A stretch of 64,000 bases of DNA, from assembly GCA_035651635.1 (NCBI GenBank), contig DASRFK010000226.1, positions 3,724 to 67,723 on the forward strand, given 5' to 3'. The notes beneath the pieces were generated by a model that did no database searches, was not told where the DNA came from, and saw only the letters and a list, made by a program, of their open reading frames with translations. Shown piece after piece: positions 17,293 through 25,423 of this stretch. Position numbers and translations under genes: made by a program. Position 1 is the first letter of the stretch. Every line of letters begins with the position of its first letter. Origin of the DNA: JANXQE01 sp035651635. GTDB lineage: Bacteria; Verrucomicrobiota; Verrucomicrobiia; Limisphaerales; UBA8199.

Positions 17293-18570
17293 ATGAGCCA
17301 GCACGGTGATAGCCCGGGCGAGGCGGCCGACCATTTTTTCCGCCACGAAGGCGCCAAAGTGGTCGCCGCCCTCACGGCGCACCTTGGCACGCACCGGTTG
17401 CAGCTTGCCGAGGACGTGGTGCAGGAGGCGTTGCTGCGCGCAATGCAAACGTGGTCGTATCGCGGCGTACCCGACAATCCGGCGGCATGGCTGACGCAAG
17501 TGGCAAAAAATCTCGCGCTCAACGCACTCCAACGCGAACAGCGATGGAACCAAAAACAGGAAAAAATCGCCGCCGAGCACACTCGGTGGTTGTCATCCAC
17601 ATCCGAAGAAATGAAACATGAGAGTTTTGCGGACGACACGCTGCGGTTGATGTTTGTCTGTTTTCACCCCGAACTCGCCGCCGAATCGCAGATCGCGCTC
17701 GCGTTGCGCACGCTGTGCGGGTTCAGCCCCGCGGAAATTGCCGCCGCCTTTCTCACCAGCGAGGCGGCCATCGCCAAGCGCCTGGTTCGCGCCCGGCAGC
17801 GCATCCGCGAGCTGGCGCTGCCATTTACCGTGCCCGATCCCAACGCTCTTTCATCCCGGCTGGATGGAGTGTTGCACACGCTCTACCTGCTTTTCAACGA
17901 AGGCTACAAAGCTTCCGCGGGCGAACGGCTCGTACGCGAGGAACTTTGCCAGGAAGCCATCCGGCTCGCCACCCTGGTCACCCAGCATCCTGCTACTCAA
18001 GAACCGCGCGCTCACGCCTTGCTGGCGCTCATGTTGCTCAACGCCGCCCGCTTTGCCGCCCGTACCGACGACGCCGGGAATCTCCTTCGTCTTCACGAGC
18101 AGGACCGCACCGCGTGGAATCAAGCCATGATTCACCGCGGAATAATGTGCCTCCGGCACGCGTCGCAAGGAGAAGCCCTGAGCGTCTATCACATTGAAGC
18201 CAGCATTGCCGCTACCCATTGCCTGGCCTCGGACGCGTCGGCGACCGACTGGCCGCGCATCCTGCATCTCTACGACCAGCTTCTCGCACTCACCGGTTCG
18301 CCTGTCACGGCAATGAACCGAGCCGTCGCGGTCGGGCGCGTCCACGGCACGCAAGCCGGACTGGACGCGCTTGATAGCATCCGGCAACGCTCTGTGCTCG
18401 AAGGGAATCATCTTTACCATGCTATGCGTGGCACGTTTGCCGCCGAACTCGGACAGACCGCCGCCGCGCTCACGCACTATCGCCAGGCCGCGAAGCTCGC
18501 CCTCCTTCCCATCGAGCGCGACTTCATCGCCCGGCGAATCGAAGAGTGCGAAGCCGCAACAAAACTTTAA
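17293..18570 (+). CDS. ECF42-type RNA polymerase sigma factor with C-terminal helical (DUF6596) extension
   Basis: The 425-residue protein has sigma region 2 (LAEDVVQEALLRAMQTW, NPAAWLTQVAKNLALNAL), region 4 (LCGFSPAEIAAAFLTSEAAI, KRLVRARQRI) and a long C-terminal domain starting LHTLYLLFNEGYKAS, the hallmark of the ECF42/DUF6596 group. The C-terminal part looks like TPR-like helices. In this group no anti-sigma factor is found nearby; control is thought to involve the C-terminal domain. The preceding YCII gene is the usual partner. Signal and regulon in this organism are unknown. Confidence 0.9.
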   Translation: MSQHGDSPGEAADHFFRHEGAKVVAALTAHLGTHRLQLAEDVVQEALLRAMQTWSYRGVPDNPAAWLTQVAKNLALNALQREQRWNQKQEKIAAEHTRWLSSTSEEMKHESFADDTLRLMFVCFHPELAAESQIALALRTLCGFSPAEIAAAFLTSEAAIAKRLVRARQRIRELALPFTVPDPNALSSRLDGVLHTLYLLFNEGYKASAGERLVREELCQEAIRLATLVTQHPATQEPRAHALLALMLLNAARFAARTDDAGNLLRLHEQDRTAWNQAMIHRGIMCLRHASQGEALSVYHIEASIAATHCLASDASATDWPRILHLYDQLLALTGSPVTAMNRAVAVGRVHGTQAGLDALDSIRQRSVLEGNHLYHAMRGTFAAELGQTAAALTHYRQAAKLALLPIERDFIARRIEECEAATKL

Positions 18571-18716
18571 GAGCGTATTTCAAGAACACTGACCTGGGCG
18601 GCGCGGGCGTACGGGGTTCGGAGTCCCGCCTTTAGGCGGTTTTAGCGCTGGGCCGCCCGAAGGCGGGACTCCAAGCCCAGGCAGCCCACGCCCAAACGCG
18701 TATTTTACAGCGCTTC
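18571..18716. repeat. Palindromic repeat, family 1, copy A
   Basis: The core is an inverted pair, ggagtcccgcctttaggcgg and the reverse complement of ggagtcccgccttcgggcgg, bounded by weaker outer arms (gagcgtattt / gcgtattttacagcgctt). It lies in the convergent space after the ECF42 gene and could fold into a long stem that also ends transcription. Confidence 0.8.
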
Positions 18717-18777
18717 AAGCTGCGTTGAATGCGGACTGTTTTCCGATATTGCTGCTTACTGATGTGAAAAACCGCGC

Positions 18778-21564
18778 TTATTCGTCCCTAGGCAGCGCGT
18801 AGATGCTGTTGTGAATCGTGCGCTCCACGGGAGTTCCGTCCGAGCCGCGGAGATTACATTTGATCTCCATCCCCCAGGTCGGTGCGAGGTCAGGAATCTC
18901 GAAGCGAAGGGTTTTTCGGTCGGAAGCCAGGCTCGCTTTGCTAACGGCCAAGGCGTGCTGTTGGTAATGTGGTGAACCATAATTTTCCGTTCGCTTCAGC
19001 GACCAAACCTGGACCTGGTAATTCCCGGCATCATCAGCACTCGCCGAATCGAGTGCGTCGCTAAAGATCAATTCCATCGAACCGCGCCGGGCGTGGAGTT
19101 GCACGGGCAGCCAGGCCGGCTTGCCATTGTAACGAACGCGGAAAAAACCGCCGTCCTGCTGCTGGTTGGAAGCCCAACCTACGAGTCCGCACACGTAAAG
19201 AGAGCCGTTGCCGGGATGGAAACGCCCGCGCATTACGCCCGTTGGAAAATCCGGAATCGGCAACTGCACCACGCCGCCCTGGCGCTGACCCTCGATCTCT
19301 TCGTTTGGCACCAGGAAAATGCGGCCCATGCCGTAAGAGATGTTCAGCAACGAACCTTGGAGGGCTCCCCAGGTCCCGCGGGGTACGCGCACGATCTCCG
19401 CCGGCGAGCGATCCATATCGTTGGTAATCCAAACCACGGAAGGTTCCATCGCGTCATCCGCGCTGCTCTCGGGGTGGTCGTAGCCCCACATATATCCGTA
19501 AAACCTGCCGGGCCTCACCCAATCGATGCGGTTCTTGGGCGTCCAGTGGCCTTCCTGATCGGTGACAAAGAACGTGCCGTCGTCGTTCACGCACACTCCG
19601 TTCGGGGCCCGAAATCCGGTCGCAACGATTTCTGTCTTGGAGCCGTCACGGCTGACTTTCAGCAATGTTCCGTGCTGCGGCACGACTGCCGGCAACGCGT
19701 GACGCCCGCCTTTAGCGTAATAAAAATTACCTTCCCGGTCCGTTTGCAAGCCCAGGGCGAACTCGTGGAAGTGCTCGGTCACCTGTTGATCGTTATTGAA
19801 ACACTCGTAGAAATCGATCTCGCCGTCCCCGTTCAGATCGTGCAACCGGCAAAGTTGATCCCGGCAGGTCACGTAGATCACGTCGTCCACAATCTTCAAG
19901 CCTAACGGCTGGAAAAGCCCGGAAGCGATCCGTTGCCATTTTAATTCCCGCAGATCACCGTCGACACCGGTCACCACCCAGACATCGCCGTTCCAGGTGC
20001 AAATGGCCGCTCGTCGGCCGTCGCTAAAAAAATCGAAACCACCAAAGCGCATCCAGGTTTGCCACGGATTCTGAGCGTCGGTGGGGTAAGTCAGAGTGTC
20101 CACGGCAAACGCGGCGTTAGTGTCTCCGAGCATGCCATGTGTGGTCAATTGACCGGGCCAATGTCGCGGGCCACCATGGGTAAACGCGCTCAGATCCACC
20201 GGTGGCGGCGAACTCGCGGCCAATGCACTCAGCGCTGCTGGATCTACATTCCCCGACTGATGTCCAATCAGCACTTTTAAATTCAACGGTGTCGCCGAGG
20301 CAGGGATGCGCAATACCTTAAAACCAGCTTCCTCGGTGATTCTGATTTGATTGGTCCCGACGCACACAGCGGGCGAATCCGCCGGGCACACCCTCAGCAC
20401 CAGGTCCCGGGAGGACTTGGCCACATTCAAAGTGCGCGACAGCGCGAGGTCGCGTCCGGCGCCTTCGTAACCAGGCATTTCAAGGATCGCCGCGTCACCG
20501 ACGCTGTAGGCAATGACGACTTGATTGCCGCTCACATAACGACCCCGGAACCGAACCCAATCCCGCGGCAGGGGTCCGTACGGTTTATTATCCCGACCGC
20601 GCAAACGCGGATCGGCAAAGCTGCCCGTCTGCGGATCGGCCCAACCCGGCCCGGGTGGATTCACGAATAATTTGTCACCGACAATGCTGGTGTGGGTTTG
20701 ATGCGAGCCGTCGAAAGCGATGCCTTTCCAGTCCACAAATTGATCTCCAGTCCAACCGGCCGCGACGCGCAGGGTGTCGTGATCGTAGAGCATCCAAACC
20801 CGGCCCTTGGAAACACCGCCGGCGCCCGAATCGAGGCGCACGGCAATGCCCTTGTAAGCGATATTGTTGCTCGCTGCTTCCAAGGTCCAATCGAGCGACG
20901 GCCCGAAATCCATGCGCAAATACTTTGGGCCTTTTTCAAACTCGACCAGCTGCGCGCTTTTTTGCTCGGGCCTGCCCGAGCCTTTGGGCAACGAAGCCAG
21001 ATACGACGCCGTGACTGGGAAATAATTCGTCGGGTTGGCCGGCCGGACAAACCGCTCGCGAATGAAATCGATGACGTCGTAGCGCATCTCGCCGCTGAGC
21101 CACGGCCAGGCCGGCATTTGGCCCAGTCCACGGCCAATGGTTTGGTAGATGCTGTAGGGATCATTGCCATTTTTAAAGGGCTCCCTCCAAAAGGCGCGCG
21201 AAGCCGGCAGGCTCCCAGGTTGCTGTGGAGTGCCATGACACGGAAGGCAGAGCGTGCCATAGAGTTTCTCGCCCCGCACAAGAGTCTCCGCATTCCAACT
21301 CTGGATAATTCGGGCATGGTCCACGTCGTCGGTAGCGATTGACACAGGCTCATTGGTTGTTGCGACCTGCGCCCAAGAGGTGAAGCGACCGCCAGACAGC
21401 AATGCGGCGCACAGAGCATATTTTAGAAGTCGGTTTGGAGTCGCGCCTTTAGGCGGGCCGCCACCGAAACCGCCTAAAGGCGGGACTCCAAGCCCAGGCG
21501 CCCCCGCCCGAACGGGTATCTTGAAACGCGCTCTCAGATTCGTCCTGGCAGCAAGGGCTCGCAC
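18778..21564 (-). CDS. Secreted cytochrome c / beta-propeller fusion protein (PVC type)
   Basis: The frame of 928 codons contains a signal-like segment (LLKYALCAALLSGG, about residues 46-60), a c-type haem site CLPCH at 106-110 with axial Met likely in GQMPAW, a middle beta-rich DUF6797-like region (about 180-420), and a C-terminal NHL/soluble-dehydrogenase-like propeller (DGRRAAICTWNGDVWVV, ATGFRAPNGVCVNDDGT, GYMWGYDHPES). It is probably a periplasmic electron-transfer enzyme oxidising a sugar or alcohol. The start is unsettled: the only upstream start in frame is GTG at 21564, and residues about 20-45 are encoded by repeat copy B, which lies between the start and the signal peptide. Confidence 0.8.
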   Translation of the reverse strand: MRALAARTNLRARFKIPVRAGAPGLGVPPLGGFGGGPPKGATPNRLLKYALCAALLSGGRFTSWAQVATTNEPVSIATDDVDHARIIQSWNAETLVRGEKLYGTLCLPCHGTPQQPGSLPASRAFWREPFKNGNDPYSIYQTIGRGLGQMPAWPWLSGEMRYDVIDFIRERFVRPANPTNYFPVTASYLASLPKGSGRPEQKSAQLVEFEKGPKYLRMDFGPSLDWTLEAASNNIAYKGIAVRLDSGAGGVSKGRVWMLYDHDTLRVAAGWTGDQFVDWKGIAFDGSHQTHTSIVGDKLFVNPPGPGWADPQTGSFADPRLRGRDNKPYGPLPRDWVRFRGRYVSGNQVVIAYSVGDAAILEMPGYEGAGRDLALSRTLNVAKSSRDLVLRVCPADSPAVCVGTNQIRITEEAGFKVLRIPASATPLNLKVLIGHQSGNVDPAALSALAASSPPPVDLSAFTHGGPRHWPGQLTTHGMLGDTNAAFAVDTLTYPTDAQNPWQTWMRFGGFDFFSDGRRAAICTWNGDVWVVTGVDGDLRELKWQRIASGLFQPLGLKIVDDVIYVTCRDQLCRLHDLNGDGEIDFYECFNNDQQVTEHFHEFALGLQTDREGNFYYAKGGRHALPAVVPQHGTLLKVSRDGSKTEIVATGFRAPNGVCVNDDGTFFVTDQEGHWTPKNRIDWVRPGRFYGYMWGYDHPESSADDAMEPSVVWITNDMDRSPAEIVRVPRGTWGALQGSLLNISYGMGRIFLVPNEEIEGQRQGGVVQLPIPDFPTGVMRGRFHPGNGSLYVCGLVGWASNQQQDGGFFRVRYNGKPAWLPVQLHARRGSMELIFSDALDSASADDAGNYQVQVWSLKRTENYGSPHYQQHALAVSKASLASDRKTLRFEIPDLAPTWGMEIKCNLRGSDGTPVERTIHNSIYALPRDE
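21414..21535. repeat. Palindromic repeat, family 1, copy B (inside the 5' end of a coding frame)
   Basis: The inverted core tcgcgcctttaggcggg / cgcctaaaggcgggactcc is bounded by gagcatattttaga and ttgaaacgcgctctc. It is open in the frame of the cytochrome gene on the minus strand, where it encodes a stretch like GVPPLGGFGGGPPKG just before the signal peptide. Confidence 0.82.
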
Positions 21565-21568
21565 AGAC

Positions 21569-23362
21569 CTATTTCAGGTTTTCCTCCGTATAAAGTGACA
21601 GTTCGATCAAGCGTTCGAGCAGTTCGGCGGGGCTGCTGCCGGCAAAGTTTTTAACGACGAGTTCCTTGGCAAACAGCCGGCAAATATACCGAAGCTTCAG
21701 GGTCTTGTTCCGGGAAGCGTACACAAAATCCCGGTGACCGTTGTTAATTACGATTACGTTCTGCTCCGGTTGATAACGCGAGCGCCAAAGTTCTCCGGGC
21801 GCCTTCTGGAAGGTATAGCTGGGGATGCCTTGCCGAGCTCCATTTTTGGGCTGAGCCTCGGGCAGGAGCGAATCGGTAACGGTGAGCAGTGCTTCGGCGG
21901 AACATTCAACCTCTCGTTGCCGGGCGACGACCCTCAAATTCACCAGTCCAGGCTCCGCGCCCGCCTTGAAAGTCACGATCTCACCGTCTGCACCTTCCAG
22001 GACCCCATCCCCCTGAAGCATCTCCCAGTGGAACTGTAGGTCATTATCCACAACGCGATTCGAACGGTCGCGCGCCAGGGCCCGCAACGTTCTTTGTGCG
22101 CCCACGTGCACCACGCTCGAAGCTGGAGAGATGCGAACACTGAAGAGCGGCCCGGGGAATTCAAAGAAATCCTTCTGGGGCGTTGAGGCGGCTTCATGCA
22201 GTTGCTCCGGCTCGGCCGCCGGCGCTCCCGCATCACCCGAGTTGGGACCAGCCTCGATGGTTTGGCTTTTGGGCCGAGCGATTCCCGGCTGCCGCAAATC
22301 GAACCAATCATACTCTTCTTCCGGCAAGGCCAGTAATGCTTCCTTAAGTGCTCGTTGCACCGAGCGCAGCACCTCGCGGCTGGTTTGCTCCTCCTCGGCC
22401 CGTTGTTGCTGGTCGATGAGCTGGAGCAGCTCCGCTTGGACCGCCCTGAGTTCGAGTTGGAATCGGTCGTAGGCGGCATCCTGAATAATTCCGCTGCGGG
22501 TGCCCGGCGTCAGGTTCAAATAGGGCACATCGATCAAGCCCTGGAGGTAGCCGGTGGTCCAAGGCGGCTGGTTCAATTCGCTGAGCAGAGTCAGATTCTC
22601 CAACACACGTGTGCCTTGCCGATAGAGACCGACCGCATTTGTCGAGTCAGGACGGCTTAAATACAATTCGAGGTACACTTCCCCGGGACACACCCTTCTG
22701 ATCTCGTGCAACAACCGGCCTTCGAACTGCCGTGGCTCGACTTTAAATTCGGCACGGGCGGTCCGGTCGATCACCCTGATTTCCACTCCCGACGAACGAA
22801 TCCGATCGCGCAGTTCCGAGGCCAGGTACCACTGGATTTTTTCTCCGCTGAATTGCCGGATGCCTGGCAAGATGCGTTTGACCACCAACTCCGTGCCGGG
22901 GTCAGGCATCAGCAAACGCTTGCGGGTAATGCGATAGCCAGGGTCCCCTTTCTTCATGTGCATTTGGTAGGTCTGGCCATCATTTCCGGCCGAGGTTAGC
23001 ACTAATTCCTCGCCCACCGTCCAGAAACTCAGCAAACCAATCCCGAATTCGCCCTGCAAACCAGCCGCCCCTTCGGCCTTGAGCTGCCGCTTCACCGAGT
23101 CGCAGATATGCGTGGCGACGTACTCGAAATCCGGCCGCCCATCCTCCTTCCTGCGGATACCCTCACCGTCATCTTTGATCCGCAAAAAATGCACCCCGTG
23201 CTCCCGGCCCCGAACCAGCGTGATGTGCTTGGCCCGCGCATCGATGCTGTTCTCGACGAATTCGGCGACCGCCTTCAAAGGATTGCTCTGCGACAGCGCG
23301 ATGATGCGAATGGCATTCCAGTTGTCGCCGATGCGAAGTTTGCCCGAGTTGTCAGACTTCAC
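21569..23362 (-). CDS. GHKL-type ATPase (MORC/Hsp90/MutL-like) with Ig-like and C-terminal domain
   Basis: The 597-residue protein has all ATP-binding boxes of the GHKL fold: AEFVENSIDA (33-42, N box), KDDGEGI (63-69, G1), GEFGIGLLSFWTVG (104-117, G2), and a transducer-like region up to about 330. There is no histidine-kinase dimerisation motif, so it is nearer Hsp90/MutL/MORC-like ATPases. A coiled region (about 300-345) is followed by an Ig-like beta domain (VRISPASSVVHVGAQRTL to ALLTVTD) and a C-terminal domain with VIVINNGHRDFVYA. MORC-like bacterial ATPases have been proposed to work in defence or chromosome handling; here that is only a possibility. It lies between two copies of a palindromic repeat, and the cytochrome frame starts four bases downstream. 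Confidence 0.8.
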   Translation of the reverse strand: MKSDNSGKLRIGDNWNAIRIIALSQSNPLKAVAEFVENSIDARAKHITLVRGREHGVHFLRIKDDGEGIRRKEDGRPDFEYVATHICDSVKRQLKAEGAAGLQGEFGIGLLSFWTVGEELVLTSAGNDGQTYQMHMKKGDPGYRITRKRLLMPDPGTELVVKRILPGIRQFSGEKIQWYLASELRDRIRSSGVEIRVIDRTARAEFKVEPRQFEGRLLHEIRRVCPGEVYLELYLSRPDSTNAVGLYRQGTRVLENLTLLSELNQPPWTTGYLQGLIDVPYLNLTPGTRSGIIQDAAYDRFQLELRAVQAELLQLIDQQQRAEEEQTSREVLRSVQRALKEALLALPEEEYDWFDLRQPGIARPKSQTIEAGPNSGDAGAPAAEPEQLHEAASTPQKDFFEFPGPLFSVRISPASSVVHVGAQRTLRALARDRSNRVVDNDLQFHWEMLQGDGVLEGADGEIVTFKAGAEPGLVNLRVVARQREVECSAEALLTVTDSLLPEAQPKNGARQGIPSYTFQKAPGELWRSRYQPEQNVIVINNGHRDFVYASRNKTLKLRYICRLFAKELVVKNFAGSSPAELLERLIELSLYTEENLK

Positions 23363-23382
23363 GCGATTGCAAGGTGCTGTTT

Positions 23383-23503
23383 AGAGCGTGTCATAGAATT
23401 CGGTTTAGAGTCCCGCCTTTAGGCGGCCCGTCGCCAAAACCGCCTGAAGGCGGGACTCCGAACTCAGGCGCCCACGCCCAAGCCCGCTTTTTAAGACACG
23501 CTC
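23383..23503. repeat. Palindromic repeat, family 1, copy C
   Basis: Outer arms gagcgtgtc / gacacgctc enclose an inverted pair tcccgcctttaggcgg / ccgcctgaaggcggga. It has the same orientation as copy B and starts 21 bases upstream of the GHKL ATPase start codon, so it must lie in the promoter or leader of that gene. Confidence 0.82.
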
Positions 23504-23578
23504 GTGAGAAATATGCACACAATCTAAAGTCAAAACTGAAAACCGACAGTCCAAACTGCCAGGACTGTCGGTCAGAAG

Positions 23579-23636
23579 TTTCGGATTTCGGATTTCGGAA
23601 TTCGGATTTCTTTCGGCCTTCGGATTTCGGATTTGC
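23579..23636. repeat. Short-motif repeat (TTCGGATTTCGG type)
   Basis: This stretch repeats ttcggattt and ttcggaattcgg units. Related stretches occur at 53088-53150 within a gene and at 53829-53892. It sits just downstream of the Gfo/Idh/MocA gene. Confidence 0.75.
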
Positions 23637-25019
23637 TTACGCGTCCCACCCGGAACGATTGTGCCGACGCACCAGTTTTTCCGCATGGGCCAGGTTGGTC
23701 GAACGCATATTGGGCCCATCCCAATCCATTCGGACCCCTTCGCCCATGCGCACGGCGATGCAGCCCAAGAGGATGATCTCGGTCAGGTACGCGGCAATGT
23801 CGAAGTTGGAATAAGCCGGAGTGCCTTCCTTCATCATGCGGAACCATTCCTGCATATGGCCGGGCGAGCGCGGGATGGTCTGCGGAACCGCTTTGCAAGC
23901 TTCGTGATTGTCGCCGGACTGGAATTCATCCTGGCCTTTCATGGCGACAAAGAATCGCGCCCCATAGTCATCCGGCGAAAAGAGCTTGCCCTTGTCGCCG
24001 ACAATGAGGGCGCCGCTTTCCGGAAGGTTTCCCATGGTGCTGACGATCTCTTTGGTAAGCTCCGCGCCCGGCCGCAACGGTTTCAACGCGTCCCCGGGGT
24101 TTCCGTCGTACCACCAGAATTTCAGTGGCGGCAAACCTTCCCGCTCGGGGAATTCATAGCGGATGCGGGAGGTTTTCGCGTACGTTTCAGGATAGGCCCG
24201 GGAGGCCAATTCGCACTCGACAACATTTGGATAACCGAGCTTAAGCGCACGGAACGGCATGTTCACGGTGTGACAGGCCATATCCCCGAGAGCTCCGGTA
24301 CCGAAGTCATGCCATCCGCGCCACTTGAAGGTATGATAGGTATCCTTCTTGTAGGGCCGTTTGGGCGCCGGCCCCAGCCAGCCATCCCAATTCAAGGTTG
24401 CCGGGACGGGATCCTGCCCCGCAGGACGGTCGAGGCCCTGGGGCCAGATTGGGCGGTTGCTCCAAACGTGCAGTTCTAAGGGTTTGCCGATCACCCCCGC
24501 CTGCACCACTTCGACCGCCCGGCGCAAACCGCTTTCGGCGCTACCCTGGTTGCCCATCTGCGTGGCCAGTTTCTTCTCGCTCGCCAAACGGCGTAACGTG
24601 CGCGCTTCGTACACTGTTTGGGTCAGCGGCTTCTGGCAGAAGCAGTGTTTACCCAACTTCATTGCCCGCGTCGCCGCCTGGCCGTGATTATGGTCCGGGG
24701 TCGAAACGGTGACCGCGTCGATTTGATCGCCGAATTGATCGAACAGTTTGCGATAATCATTGAAACGTTTCGCTTGCGGGAATTGCTGTCCTTTTTTGTC
24801 GAGGGTCGTCTGGTCGACATCGCACAATGCCACAATATTGGCGCCGCACCCCGCGGCATCACTGCTGTCGCTGTCTCCTTTACCGCCGGCGCCGACGCAC
24901 GCAACGTTAATTCGCTCGTTTGCCCCCAGCACCCGGCCTACGAAGGGAAAGCTCAGCGCCGCGGCGCCGCCGGCTACAGAAGTGCGTTTAAGAAACTCGC
25001 GTCGGGATAGTATGCTCAT
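23637..25019 (-). CDS. Tat-exported Gfo/Idh/MocA family oxidoreductase
   Basis: The 460-residue protein begins with a twin-arginine signal (SRREFLKRTSVAGGAAALSF), then a Rossmann fold (INVACVGAGGKGDSDS), DAVTVSTPDHNHGQAA and the catalytic EKPL-type motif here as CQKPLTQTVYEA, where Gln replaces the usual Glu. The C-terminal alpha/beta domain includes WRGWHDFGTGALGDMACHTV, a pattern typical of the large exported Planctomycete/Verrucomicrobia subgroup. It probably oxidises or reduces a sugar with bound NAD(P) in the periplasm. It is divergent from the aldolase gene and stands alone. Substrate unknown. Confidence 0.88.
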   Translation of the reverse strand: MSILSRREFLKRTSVAGGAAALSFPFVGRVLGANERINVACVGAGGKGDSDSSDAAGCGANIVALCDVDQTTLDKKGQQFPQAKRFNDYRKLFDQFGDQIDAVTVSTPDHNHGQAATRAMKLGKHCFCQKPLTQTVYEARTLRRLASEKKLATQMGNQGSAESGLRRAVEVVQAGVIGKPLELHVWSNRPIWPQGLDRPAGQDPVPATLNWDGWLGPAPKRPYKKDTYHTFKWRGWHDFGTGALGDMACHTVNMPFRALKLGYPNVVECELASRAYPETYAKTSRIRYEFPEREGLPPLKFWWYDGNPGDALKPLRPGAELTKEIVSTMGNLPESGALIVGDKGKLFSPDDYGARFFVAMKGQDEFQSGDNHEACKAVPQTIPRSPGHMQEWFRMMKEGTPAYSNFDIAAYLTEIILLGCIAVRMGEGVRMDWDGPNMRSTNLAHAEKLVRRHNRSGWDA

Positions 25020-25423
25020 ATTGTGATTGTGGTTTTTGTTCTGACGAACGACTCGGGCGTTTTGTTCACGCCGCGGTTTTGCCGCGAACCTTCCCGAACA
25101 GTGAAATTAAATCAATCCAATGCGTCAAGCACCGTCCCGGCAGTCGCGAAGCGTCTTGGACGGCGGCAGCCCTCTACCACCTTTTGAGTGGAATGATGAC
25201 AGTAATTTGGTGGCCACGCCTCCTCGGTCGTCATTCCCTTCACAGTGAAAAGTGGCAGAAGACGGGCGCAGTCAAGAACCCTGGCGGACTTCGCCAAGTC
25301 TTCCCAGGAATTCATGGCGCTTTTTTTGCCTTTCCTTACTTTGAAAGCGTCCTAATATCGCTGCTCGGTCGCCGGACTCTCGCGGCGAGCATTACATCAA
25401 TTCATGATTGGAACACCGAGCCT
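25020..25423. repeat. Divergent intergenic region with one family 2 repeat copy
   Basis: The spacer between the oxidoreductase and aldolase genes holds a family 2 repeat at 25141-25186 (cgcgaagcgtcttggac, then cggcagccctctaccacctttt), a single arm rather than the full palindrome. The rest must hold both promoters; none can be assigned. The upstream part of the open frame from 25079 does not look like aldolase sequence. Confidence 0.6.

Noticed and set aside
18571..23503. Composite transposon carrying the cytochrome and GHKL genes
   Set aside because: The repeats lack a transposase and show no target duplication I can see; only the bracketing is reported.
25079..25423. N-terminal extension of the aldolase
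   Set aside because: The codons include a family 2 repeat and do not match class II aldolases, which begin near the ATG at 25424.
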